Positions 41,919-49,851 of a stretch of 64,000 bases of DNA are shown piece by piece. The first letter of the stretch is position 1. Each line of letters opens with the position of its first letter. Below the pieces are notes generated by a model, which worked only from the letters and a program-made list of their open reading frames with translations, had not been told where the DNA came from and ran no database searches. The position numbers were made by a program, and so were the translations under genes. This DNA is from JAPLJC01 sp052326585 (lineage in GTDB: Bacteria; Desulfobacterota; Desulfobaccia; Desulfobaccales; 0-14-0-80-60-11), in assembly GCA_052326585.1 (NCBI GenBank), contig JBKQLU010000008.1:17409-81408 (forward strand), given 5' to 3'.

Positions 41919-43028
41919 TCAATTAATATATTTCCTGACTAAAGTAACTATGAAGGAGCTTGACACCAGAATCCCCAAAAAGCCTTCTATAACCACAAGA
42001 AATCTAGTGAAATTAAGAGGGATTATATCTCCATATCCTATTGTCGTAAAAGTTATTCCAGAAAAATATAATGATTCGCCGAAGGTTAAATGATGTGTAA
42101 TTTTGTCAGCACCAATAGAGAATTCAGCAAATGGTAAGCAAAAGAGAATACTGAAAAAGAATAATATACATAAACCCAAACCCAGTACGTTCATCGGTTT
42201 TATAAATCCACCAACTAACTTCATGAATCTACTTGCATATTTGTTCTGTTGATCCAATATTGTTTCAAGATAAAGTACCTTGCTCATTTTTCCCTTATCA
42301 TAGTTAACACTAGTCTTTTCTTTTAAAAATTCTAATGTCTTAATCTTGGAATACTTTATTTGGCTATCAAGAGCCTGGATAGCATCGTCAAGTGTGATAA
42401 AGTTAAACAAATTAAAATGTGATTTTAATCTATTATACTTATTTGAACCAGCATTTATGTCAATTTTATCAATATCGAGCTGCCTATGATCGAACTCAAC
42501 TTTATCAAATTCATTACCAATTGACTCTAAAAAAGATATTTTATTTATAAATGCAAATAAGGAATTAGCTCTATTTTCAGAAATTTTCAAATGAAAGATA
42601 TTACTATGAGTGATGCGAAGATCACCAATTAGGCAGTTATGAATAATTAAAGTATAACAATTTAATAATGTTATATCGATGTTAACTTTGCTTTCTAAAG
42701 AATATATATTTAGTTCACCTAAAATTATGCAATAATCAATTTCAAACTTCATTAGTGGAGAGGTCTGTGAAATATATAGATCTCCAGTAAAAATACAATT
42801 AATTAAACTAATGTTTGTAGAATTTCTTATGACTAATTTAGGTATATCTATAATTGTTTTTTCAAATATTATTTGATCATCATAAATTCGAGATTCAGAA
42901 TCTAACTTTAAGTTTGATTTATTTATTAATTTAAAAGGACCTTCACTGGGGAAGTTAGATAAATATTCACACAAATCTGTCTTCGAGATAATATTTTGCT
43001 CGGTCAAGATTTTACTTAAATATTCCAT
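41919..43028 (-). CDS. AT-rich two-helix potassium-channel-like protein with beta-helix-like N-domain
   Basis: A 369-residue protein. The N-terminal half (about 60-200) is a run of short strands such as NISLINCIFTGDLYISQ, TLIIHNCLIGDLRIT and HLKISENRA, which reads like a right-handed beta-helix of pentapeptide-like repeats. A linker leads to a membrane helix (about 278-302), a pore loop with the filter TTIGYGD (328-334) and a second helix, the layout of 2TM ion channels. The gene is far more AT-rich than all neighbours and uses AAA/AAT/ATA codons freely, which strongly suggests recent transfer. No ribosome site is evident. Confidence 0.78.
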   Translation of the reverse strand: MEYLSKILTEQNIISKTDLCEYLSNFPSEGPFKLINKSNLKLDSESRIYDDQIIFEKTIIDIPKLVIRNSTNISLINCIFTGDLYISQTSPLMKFEIDYCIILGELNIYSLESKVNIDITLLNCYTLIIHNCLIGDLRITHSNIFHLKISENRANSLFAFINKISFLESIGNEFDKVEFDHRQLDIDKIDINAGSNKYNRLKSHFNLFNFITLDDAIQALDSQIKYSKIKTLEFLKEKTSVNYDKGKMSKVLYLETILDQQNKYASRFMKLVGGFIKPMNVLGLGLCILFFFSILFCLPFAEFSIGADKITHHLTFGESLYFSGITFTTIGYGDIIPLNFTRFLVVIEGFLGILVSSSFIVTLVRKYIN

Positions 43029-43043
43029 AATGAGTGAAAGCTT

Positions 43044-43067
43044 TCTTGGGGATAATAATTCCCAAGA
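43044..43067. other. Inverted repeat upstream of the channel gene
   Basis: TCTTGGG and CCCAAGA arms surround GATAATAATT, 16 bases before the channel start codon. It could be an operator for that gene or a terminator for the carbamoyltransferase transcript that arrives from the right. Confidence 0.4.
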
Positions 43068-43153
43068 CCCCTATAAAGCCGATTATGCAGCAAACCGAAC
43101 CAAGAGAGTATTGTTATTTACATAGAGATGAACGCGGGTCCGGATGACCCAAC

Positions 43154-43172
43154 CACAGGCTGAAAGCCTGTG
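43154..43172. repeat. CACAGGCT hairpin, third copy
   Basis: CACAGGCT-GAA-AGCCTGTG is the same hairpin seen at 12305-12323 and 24618-24636, with a changed loop. It lies between the AT-rich channel gene and the carbamoyltransferase gene. Confidence 0.8.
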
Positions 43173-43203
43173 CCACTCTCGCCCAACTGCGGCGCCGCCC
43201 CAG

Positions 43204-45072
43204 CTAATCCAGTTCGTACTCCCGGCGCCAGTCCTTCTCTTCCTGCCAGGGGGGCTGAGCCGCTTTATCGAACAAAAAATCCCCCAGGACCAGGTAGTCC
43301 ATCTCGGTGCGCATGAAGCACTGATAGGCGTGCTCCGGGGTGCAGACGATGGGCTCACCCCGGACGTTGAAGCTGGTGTTGACGATGAGGCCGCAGCCGG
43401 TCTGTTCCTGAAAGGCCCGGATCAGGCGCCAATACTTCTCGTTGGTCTCCCGGTGCACCGTCTGGATGCGGGCCGAATAGTCCACGTGAGTGATGGCCGG
43501 CACCTCCGAACGCAGGTGATAGAGGCGCTGGAACAGCTCCAGGGTTTCATAGTCCGGGGGCAAGGGCCGGCGCTTCTCATCCCTTACCGGCGCCACCAGC
43601 AGCATGTAGGGGGAAGGAGTCTCCAACTCGAAGTAGCGGCTGCACTCCTCCATCAGCACCGATGGTGCGAAGGGCCGGAAGCCCTCCCGGTATTTGATCT
43701 TGAGATTGAGGCGCTTCTGCATCTCCGGGTGCCGCGGGTCGCCCAGGATGGAGCGGTTCCCCAGGGCCCGGGGCCCGAACTCCATGCGGCCCTGAAACCA
43801 GCCCACCACCTGGCCCTGGGCCAGCAAGGCCGCCACGTCTTTGCTGAGGTCATCGAAATCTTGGTAACGCTTATAGGGGGCCTGGAGCCGGCGGGCCAGC
43901 CGCACGACCTCGTCAGCCCCGTACTCCGGTCCCAGATAGGCGCCCTGCATCTGGTCCAGGGCCGGGTTAGGGTTGGGGAGCTTCCGGTCCTGCCTCTGGA
44001 CGATGTGCCAGGCGGCCAGGGCGGCGCCCAGGGCCCCGCCGGCGTCCCCGGCGGCTGGCTGGATCCAGAGGTCCTTGAAGGTCCCCCGGCGCAAGAGCTT
44101 GCCGTTGGCCACGCAATTCAGGGCCACCCCGCCGGCCATCACCAGGTTGGCGGCGCCGGTCAGTTTCTTGGCGGTGTCCGCCAGGCGCAGGACTATCTCC
44201 TCGGTGACCTGCTGGATGGCCAGGGCCAGGTCCATATGCCGCTGGTCCAGGTGGCTCTCCCGGGCCCGGGGCGGCAACCCGAAGAGCGAGGTCCACTTGT
44301 CCTCGTGGCACATGGTGAGGCCGGTGGCATAATTGAAGTAGTCCATGTTGAGGAGCAGGGAGCCGTCGGACCTGATATCCACCAACTCCTCCAGGATCAA
44401 ATCCCGCCAGCGCCGGGTCCGGTCCGCCTCGGGGTTGCCATAGGGCGCCAGGCCCATGAGCTTGTATTCGCCGCTGTTGACCTTGAAGCCGCAGTAATAG
44501 GTGAAGGCGGAGTAGAGCAGCCCCAGGGAATGGGGAAATTGCAGCTCCCTGAGGATGGTGATCTCGCGGCCCTGGCCGAAGCCGATGGTAGAGGTGGCCC
44601 ATTCTCCCACCCCGTCCAGGGTGAGGATGGCCGCCTCCTGAAATGGCGATGGATAAAAGGCGCTGGCCGCGTGGGACAGGTGGTGTTCGGGGAAGACTAT
44701 CCGGGGCCGGCCGTCCCCCACCTTGGCCAGTTCCTCCCGGAGCAGGGAGCGCATCAACAATTTTTCTTTGATCCACACCGGCATGGCCATGAGGAAGCTC
44801 CTCAGGCCCCGGGGGGCAAAGCCGTGGTAGGTCTCCAGCAGACGTTCGAACTTGAGGTATGGCTTATCGTAAAAGGCCACCGCACTCAGGTCGCCCAGCT
44901 TCAACCCCGCCTCCGACATGACGTAGGCCAGGGCGTTGGCCGGAAAGTCCGGGTCGTGCTTCTTGCGGGTGAAGCGCTCTTCCTGGGCCGCGGCGACGAT
45001 CTGGCCATCCACCAAAATGGCGGCGGCGCTGTCGTGGTAAAAGGCGGAAAGCCCTAGTATGGCAGCGGGCAA
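43204..45072 (-). CDS. Carbamoyltransferase, NodU/CmcH family
   Basis: A 622-residue enzyme that transfers a carbamoyl group from carbamoyl phosphate, via ATP, to a hydroxyl. The N-terminal ASKHA-like domain begins ILGLSAFYHDSAAAIL (H13, D14) and has FPEHHLSHAASAFY (H130, H131, H134). The YrdC-like C-terminal domain ends with GLIVNTSFNVRGEPIVCTPEHAY. The likely start is TTG 45072, ten bases after GGGGA. It follows the DUF5989 gene by 14 bases in a three-gene minus-strand operon with an SxtJ-like gene. The acceptor is unknown; a surface glycan or lipid is my inference. Confidence 0.92.
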   Translation of the reverse strand: MPAAILGLSAFYHDSAAAILVDGQIVAAAQEERFTRKKHDPDFPANALAYVMSEAGLKLGDLSAVAFYDKPYLKFERLLETYHGFAPRGLRSFLMAMPVWIKEKLLMRSLLREELAKVGDGRPRIVFPEHHLSHAASAFYPSPFQEAAILTLDGVGEWATSTIGFGQGREITILRELQFPHSLGLLYSAFTYYCGFKVNSGEYKLMGLAPYGNPEADRTRRWRDLILEELVDIRSDGSLLLNMDYFNYATGLTMCHEDKWTSLFGLPPRARESHLDQRHMDLALAIQQVTEEIVLRLADTAKKLTGAANLVMAGGVALNCVANGKLLRRGTFKDLWIQPAAGDAGGALGAALAAWHIVQRQDRKLPNPNPALDQMQGAYLGPEYGADEVVRLARRLQAPYKRYQDFDDLSKDVAALLAQGQVVGWFQGRMEFGPRALGNRSILGDPRHPEMQKRLNLKIKYREGFRPFAPSVLMEECSRYFELETPSPYMLLVAPVRDEKRRPLPPDYETLELFQRLYHLRSEVPAITHVDYSARIQTVHRETNEKYWRLIRAFQEQTGCGLIVNTSFNVRGEPIVCTPEHAYQCFMRTEMDYLVLGDFLFDKAAQPPWQEEKDWRREYELD

Positions 45073-45086
45073 AGATCAATTCCCCG

Positions 45087-45236
45087 TTAAAAGATGGTAT
45101 AGATAAAGGGAGCGATAGCCGAACCGCTGGCAAAGATCATCAGCGCCCCGAAGAACAGCAGGGTCAGGATGATGGGCAGCAGCCAGAATTTTTTCCGAAC
45201 CTTTAGAAAGCCCCACAAATCACGAAAAAAGTCCAT
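45087..45236 (-). CDS. Small membrane protein, DUF5989-like, 49 aa
   Basis: A 49-residue protein with one membrane helix (about 17-36), preceded by a basic amphipathic segment (LWGFLKVRKKFW) and ended by SAIAPFIYTIF. This pattern matches the tiny DUF5989 proteins usually encoded between sxtJ and a carbamoyltransferase. ATG 45236 has AGGAG upstream. Position in the operon (91 bases after the SxtJ-like gene, 14 before the carbamoyltransferase) supports it. A role in anchoring the carbamoyltransferase at the membrane is plausible but unproven. Confidence 0.85.
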   Translation of the reverse strand: MDFFRDLWGFLKVRKKFWLLPIILTLLFFGALMIFASGSAIAPFIYTIF

Positions 45237-45327
45237 AAATTTCTCCTGTTTCTCATATCCTCGCTCCCAAGCCGGGCCTGGGATCCGGTCGGCAGATAAC
45301 CTTAAGAGGCGCTTGGCGCCTCAGCTC

Positions 45328-45747
45328 TTAATAGGGATTCATCAAGTCCCGTTCCTGGATCGGCCCCTGGCGCTCCACGAAGACCGAGTTGCTGCCTTTC
45401 TTCCATTTTCCCAGTTGCAGGGAGTCAGTCCCCAGCCACCGCCGGATCAAGCCGACGGGGGTGACCACCAGAAAAAAGATCAGGGTGAGGACGATCTTGG
45501 AGACCACCTGGCCCAGCAGATGGGAGAGGCCGAACCAGAGCCCGGCCAGGGGCCGGAAGGCGTTGGGCCAGGCCATGGTGAGCAGCAGCAAGGCGATGCT
45601 TACGGGCAGAAACCGGGGGAATTTCCCGAAATGGCCCAGCAGCAGGCAGATCAAGACCATGGCCATACCCGTGTCTTTGGCCTGCTCCAGGGTGGCGCTG
45701 AAGAGACGGGAGATGATCTTGGGGCCGATGGTCTTAGCCTTAGCCAT
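45328..45747 (-). CDS. SxtJ-family membrane protein
   Basis: A 139-residue protein with two or three membrane helices (about 27-45, 46-65 and 80-102) and a soluble C-terminus (WLGTDSLQLGKWKKGSNSVFVERQ). The W-KKGS-SVF-ER ending and the TPVGLIRR loop match SxtJ-like proteins that accompany carbamoyltransferases, first noted in saxitoxin clusters but widespread elsewhere. GAGGAAAA precedes ATG 45747. It is the first gene of the three-gene operon. Confidence 0.85.
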   Translation of the reverse strand: MAKAKTIGPKIISRLFSATLEQAKDTGMAMVLICLLLGHFGKFPRFLPVSIALLLLTMAWPNAFRPLAGLWFGLSHLLGQVVSKIVLTLIFFLVVTPVGLIRRWLGTDSLQLGKWKKGSNSVFVERQGPIQERDLMNPY

Positions 45748-46021
45748 ATTTTTTCCTCGCCTGGGAGTTGGGCTCCATCTTTGGCCCTGGGCCTGGGCGT
45801 CGAGGGGGGCGAACCGGGAGTGGTCCCGAAAAGCGTCTGTCCCACGCCGTCTCCCTGAACTGCCCTGACGGAGACTGATGGAGGCCCTGGTATCGAAAAT
45901 TTATCCGGGGCGGACACTGCGGCTGGCATCCTGAGCCGCCCAGTCCTATTTTATAATATTACACTAAACTAAATTTTTTTCCAGGGTTCTGCCTGGTTCC
46001 CTGGAAGCCTGGAGGCCTCGG

Positions 46022-46639
46022 ATGAGCGAAATGCAGCCTGATCTACAAGAATATTTCCGCGGTTTTGTTCCCCAGCGTGATGCCTTGCTCCTGGAGTTGG
46101 AACAGCAGGCCGCCGCGGCCGGCATCCCCATCGTCGGCCCGGTAGTGGGGGAATTGCTCCTGATCCTGGCCCGGGCCTGCGGCGCCGCCAAAGTCCTGGA
46201 GCTGGGCACCGCCACGGGCTATTCCGCCATCTACCTGGCCCGGGGTTGCGCCCCTGCCGATGGCCGGGTCCTTACCCTGGAAAGGGATGCGGCCATGGCG
46301 GCCCAAGCCCGGGGCAACATCGCCAGGGCCGGGCTGGCCGGGCGCATCGAGGTGCGGCTGGGGGAGGCCCGGGATCTCCTGGCCGGCCTGACCGGCCCCT
46401 TCGACTTCATCTTCCTGGATATCGACAAGGAGTCCTACCTGCCGGCCCTGCCTCACTGCCGCCGCCTGCTGCGGATCGGCGGCCTGCTGGTCGCCGACAA
46501 CGTCAGCTTCGCCGGCGCCGCAGCCTTCAACCAGGAAATCTTCGCCTCCCGGGACTGGAAGAGCGTCCACCTCCTGGGGTTCCTGCCCCTGCACTCTCCG
46601 GAGCAGGACGGCCTCTCTCTGGCGGTGCGGATGCAATAA
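46022..46639 (+). CDS. SAM-dependent O-methyltransferase, family 3 (CCoAOMT-like)
   Basis: A 205-residue methyltransferase. Motif I is KVLELGTATGYSAIYLARG (about 59-77). DFIFLDIDKESYLPAL carries the metal-binding aspartates, and GGLLVADNVSFAGA follows with the third ligand. These are the signatures of cation-dependent catechol or caffeoyl-CoA-type methyltransferases; bacterial members act on diverse hydroxylated compounds. GGAGG six bases before ATG 46022 supports the start. Its stop lies three bases before a 7-bp repeat array. Confidence 0.88.
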   Translation: MSEMQPDLQEYFRGFVPQRDALLLELEQQAAAAGIPIVGPVVGELLLILARACGAAKVLELGTATGYSAIYLARGCAPADGRVLTLERDAAMAAQARGNIARAGLAGRIEVRLGEARDLLAGLTGPFDFIFLDIDKESYLPALPHCRRLLRIGGLLVADNVSFAGAAAFNQEIFASRDWKSVHLLGFLPLHSPEQDGLSLAVRMQ

Positions 46640-46642
46640 CCG

Positions 46643-46690
46643 GTGAGCAGTAAGCAGTAAGCAGTAAGCAGTAAGCCGTGAGCCGTGAGG
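46643..46690 (+). repeat. GTGAGCA/GTAAGCA 7-bp array, left arm
   Basis: Nearly seven units begin three bases after the O-methyltransferase stop: GTGAGCA, three GTAAGCA, GTAAGCC, GTGAGCC and GTGAGG. An inverted array at 46781-46808 lies beside the next gene's stop. Confidence 0.9.
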
Positions 46691-46702
46691 CCGCCCTATA
46701 AA

Positions 46703-46731
46703 AGCGGCACCGGCGAGAGGCCCGTGCCGCT
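46703..46731. terminator. Hairpin between convergent genes
   Basis: AGCGGCAC and GTGCCGCT are perfect 8-base arms around a 13-base loop, between the convergent O-methyltransferase and SGNH genes. AT-rich sequence with GGGGTTTTTT follows 40 bases later. It may end transcription from both sides. The preceding CCGCCCTATAAA also occurs in the hairpin repeats at 12.3 and 24.5 kb. Confidence 0.45.
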
Positions 46732-46780
46732 AATGCTTAATTATTTTTAACGACAAGTTAAATTATCAAGGGGTTTTTTC

Positions 46781-46808
46781 TGCTCACTGCTCACTGCTCA
46801 CGGCTCAC
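46781..46808 (-). repeat. GTGAGCA 7-bp array, right arm (inverted)
   Basis: Four units read on the minus strand (GTGAGCC, then three GTGAGCA) start five bases after the SGNH hydrolase stop codon at 46814-46816. Confidence 0.9.
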
Positions 46809-46813
46809 TCCCG

Positions 46814-47962
46814 TCAATGCAGCAGGGGCCGCAACTGCGCCGCGATAATCTGGGCGGCGAGCCTGGAGCCCGCGTCATTGAAGTGCACCAGATCATAGAG
46901 GTGCTCCTTGTCCGGCGGCACCTCCCGGGCCAGATCGATGACCAGCACCCCCTTTTGGCGGCCCACCTCCCGGATGGTTTCATTGAATAGGTCGTACAGC
47001 CCCTTGAACTCCTGGTAAGAAATCCCGGTGTCCCGGCCGCACTTGGCGATGTAAGCCGCCACTACCGGGTCGGGGTTGGCGGTGACGCGGTTCGCCTGGG
47101 TCATCAGCACCGGGGTGATATCCCGATCCCGGCAAATATCCACGAAGATTTCCAGGTTCCGGGCAAATTCCCGGGCGAGGCCGGCCGGATCCACCGCCAG
47201 CTTCATGCCCCGCTCCTGGGCAAATTCGTCCTCCTCCCGGGAAGACAACGCGCCCTTGAAATCCCGGTAGGCCTCGTTGAGCTGGGGAATCAGGCTCTCC
47301 TTCAGGAGCTTGCCCAGCAGCTTGCCCTTTTCCAGGGTCTCCAGGGGCGCCCTGACATTATTGCTGCTCCAATAAGTCTTTTTATAGAGGAGGGTGCTCA
47401 GGTCGTTGATGTCTTCCATAAACACCACTACCCGGGGCTCCAGGGGAATCACCTTGTTAACCAGCAAGTCGATGGCATGTAGACTGTTGTTCCCCGAAAG
47501 GCCGCCGTTGTAAGAATTAATCCTTTTCCCGGTCTGCTGCTCCAGGATGGCGCCCACCACATACGGAAACCGGTTGGCCTCATCCATGAACATGCACTCC
47601 GTGGTGGAGCCCCCCAGAAAGACCAGGGACAGGTCCGGGTGGAGGTATTTTTGGGAGGGTTTGATAAAGCCGTTGGCATCGATGTCCACTCGATAGATCT
47701 TGGGAAAGGCATTGTCGGTGTAGGGCAGATAACTCTTGGGAAACCGCAGCCGCATCTGCTCCAGGGGCCGGGGTTCCCGCAGTTTGATATATCTGCGCTG
47801 GACCTCGGCTTCCAGGACGATGCCCTGGCGATGGTGCAGAAACTTCAGCAGCTCCTCGGCGCCCGCCACCATGAACAGCAGCGCCATCAGGACCACCAGA
47901 CACAGGGTCTTGCGGGGATTCTGTTGGAACCAGTTGTCCTGCCGGTTTTGGCTCTTAGGCAT
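46814..47962 (-). CDS. Membrane-anchored SGNH/GDSL hydrolase (second of two)
   Basis: A 382-residue protein with an N-terminal membrane helix (about 19-36). The SGNH motifs are LVFLGGSTTECMFMDEANRF (nucleophile Ser), FMEDINDLSTLLY (Asn block) and LYDLVHFNDAGSRLAAQ (Asp/His). The GGSTTEC motif, the N-terminal anchor and the size match the hydrolase at 20038-21165, so the two look paralogous. It lies near the carbamoyltransferase operon and the flippase gene, consistent with acyl modification of an exported glycan. ATG 47962 follows GGGGGAT; the upstream extension is atypical. Confidence 0.84.
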   Translation of the reverse strand: MPKSQNRQDNWFQQNPRKTLCLVVLMALLFMVAGAEELLKFLHHRQGIVLEAEVQRRYIKLREPRPLEQMRLRFPKSYLPYTDNAFPKIYRVDIDANGFIKPSQKYLHPDLSLVFLGGSTTECMFMDEANRFPYVVGAILEQQTGKRINSYNGGLSGNNSLHAIDLLVNKVIPLEPRVVVFMEDINDLSTLLYKKTYWSSNNVRAPLETLEKGKLLGKLLKESLIPQLNEAYRDFKGALSSREEDEFAQERGMKLAVDPAGLAREFARNLEIFVDICRDRDITPVLMTQANRVTANPDPVVAAYIAKCGRDTGISYQEFKGLYDLFNETIREVGRQKGVLVIDLAREVPPDKEHLYDLVHFNDAGSRLAAQIIAAQLRPLLH

Positions 47963-48172
47963 CCCGATGATCCCCCCGGCACAGGTCGGTTTGCTGGGGC
48001 GGCAAATGATTTCTCCCCGCAGTCCCCGGGAAGCCGTTTTTTTCAAGATTTTTTCTTATTATTTTACCAGATTTGCCGATTAGCGGTGTTATATATGATA
48101 GGGCTCGGAGTTTCCTCCAAGGCCCGCTCCCGATCATGAGACTCGACAACCCTTGCCCCGGCTCGGAATCCG

Positions 48173-49597
48173 ATGGCCGCCGCCAGTCCTGAACGGGCTA
48201 CCGGCGGGACCGGGCGTTACCGCATCCTCCAGAAATTCGCCTATCTCCTCAGCGCCCGCTGGGTCAGGGACGCCCTCCAATCAGTCTTCTTCATCTATCT
48301 GGCCCGGCACAGCACCACCACCTACGGCGAGTTCATGCTCGCCCTGGGGATGGGCAGTATCCTGCTGCTGGTCTCCGAGTTCGGACTCAACCTCCCCCTG
48401 GTGACCTTGCTGTCCCGCAAGGACCTGGAGCCGGGCGGGGTCTTGGGCGAGGTCACCTTTCTCAAAGGCCTGCTGCTGATCTTGGCCACCCTGGGGGCCC
48501 TGATCTTCAGCCGCTGGCAGGGCTACACCCCGCACCTGCAACGCCTCCTGCTGCTGCTGGCCGTGGCGGTCGCCATGGAGGCCCTATCCAACACCTTCTT
48601 TGTGGCCTTGCAGGTCCAGGGCCGCCAGGACCTCCAGGGCAAGATCAAGGCCATCGCCGCGGCCCTGGGATTCGGCTACGGCCTCACCGCCTTGCTGCTC
48701 GGCGCCCCGCCCCTGGTGGTGGCGTGCTTCAAGCTCGTGGAAACCCTGGCCAACCTGGCCGGCGGGCTCTGGCTGGCCCTGTCCCTGCCGCAGTTCCGCC
48801 CGACCTGGCCGTCTCTACGCCGCCTCTGGCCCACCCTGCGTCTCGGGGGAATCTTTGCCCTCATCCAGTTGACCCCCAGCATCTACAACAAGGCTAATAT
48901 TTTTTTTCTGCAGCGCTACGCCGGGGCCGACGCCGTGGCCCAATACAGCGTTACCTGGGGGCTGGTGGAGGCCGTCGGCACCCTGGTTTCCGCCCTGCTG
49001 TTGCAGGCCATTCTTTACCCCCTGTTCGTCCGGCTCTGGGAGACGAACCGGGACGAGGTGCCGCGCCTGGCCCAAAACACCGCCCGCTGGCTCCTGACCG
49101 CGGCCCTGGTGGTGATCTTCGTCCTGTTCATCGAAAGCGACCGGCTCATCCCTTTTATCTTCGGCCCCCGCTACCATGAGGCGATTTGGCTCCAGAAGAT
49201 TTTGGTGTTCACGGTGGCCTTCGCCTTCCTGCACAACCTGGCAGCCTTCCTGATGATCAGTATGCAACTGCCCGGCCTGCTGCTGACCTTCTACCTGGCC
49301 GGGCTGGCCGTCAATCTGCTCTGGTGCGCCCTGGTCATCCCCCTGACCCCGTTGTTGGGCGCGGCCCTGGCCATGGTGGTCACTAAGGGTGGGGTGGCGG
49401 CCCTCACGGTAGGCTTTTGCCAGTGGCGCCTGGGGCTGATCCCCCGCAAAGCCTCCCTCAGCCTGGCCCTGACCGCCCTGGCGGGGGGTCTCCTTTATCT
49501 AACCATGGCCGGCCGCCTGCCCCGGGAGTTGGTGGAAGCCCTGGCCCTGGCTCCCACCCTGGCCCTGGCCTTGCATTGGTGGAAGACAGGGAAGTAA
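48173..49597 (+). CDS. Oligosaccharide flippase (Wzx/MOP-like)
   Basis: A 474-residue membrane protein with about 12-14 predicted helices throughout and short loops. KFAYLLSARWVRDALQSVFFIYLARH at the N-terminus is the usual Wzx opening, with helix pairs in the middle around FALIQLTPSIYNKANIFFLQRYAG. It should move undecaprenyl-linked oligosaccharide to the periplasmic side for the glycan cluster that follows. The start ATG 48173 has a weak ribosome site. A TATGAT box lies at 48094-48099, about 75 bases upstream. Confidence 0.85.
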   Translation: MAAASPERATGGTGRYRILQKFAYLLSARWVRDALQSVFFIYLARHSTTTYGEFMLALGMGSILLLVSEFGLNLPLVTLLSRKDLEPGGVLGEVTFLKGLLLILATLGALIFSRWQGYTPHLQRLLLLLAVAVAMEALSNTFFVALQVQGRQDLQGKIKAIAAALGFGYGLTALLLGAPPLVVACFKLVETLANLAGGLWLALSLPQFRPTWPSLRRLWPTLRLGGIFALIQLTPSIYNKANIFFLQRYAGADAVAQYSVTWGLVEAVGTLVSALLLQAILYPLFVRLWETNRDEVPRLAQNTARWLLTAALVVIFVLFIESDRLIPFIFGPRYHEAIWLQKILVFTVAFAFLHNLAAFLMISMQLPGLLLTFYLAGLAVNLLWCALVIPLTPLLGAALAMVVTKGGVAALTVGFCQWRLGLIPRKASLSLALTALAGGLLYLTMAGRLPRELVEALALAPTLALALHWWKTGK

Positions 49598-49851
49598 GGG
49601 AATGCGGTTCCTGAATAGACGTTAATCGTTGGCCCCAGCCGGCTCCCGGCCGCTGCCCACCCCGGTCACCCGGCCCCGCCAGACGATGCCAGGCCAGTGC
49701 ATCTTCTTGATGAACCGCGACTGCAAGCGGCACCGACTGGCCATGGCCATGGCCGCCGGGATTAAACTTTCCATCCCCATCTCAATTCAATCCGTGCTTA
49801 GCGGCGTGCCGCGGCGGTTCCATCCCGGGCTCTCGAGACGCACCCCGGCGT
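49598..49851. other. Intergenic spacer between convergent genes
   Basis: I see no supported gene, repeat or clear terminator in these 254 bases. Frames present have no ribosome site or family feature. Confidence 0.5.

Noticed and set aside
43144..45057. A 637-codon open frame on the plus strand
   Set aside because: It lies fully antisense to the carbamoyltransferase gene, which has clear family motifs. The mirror frame has no ribosome site and a low-complexity Gly/Gln/Pro/His composition typical of GC-rich antisense.
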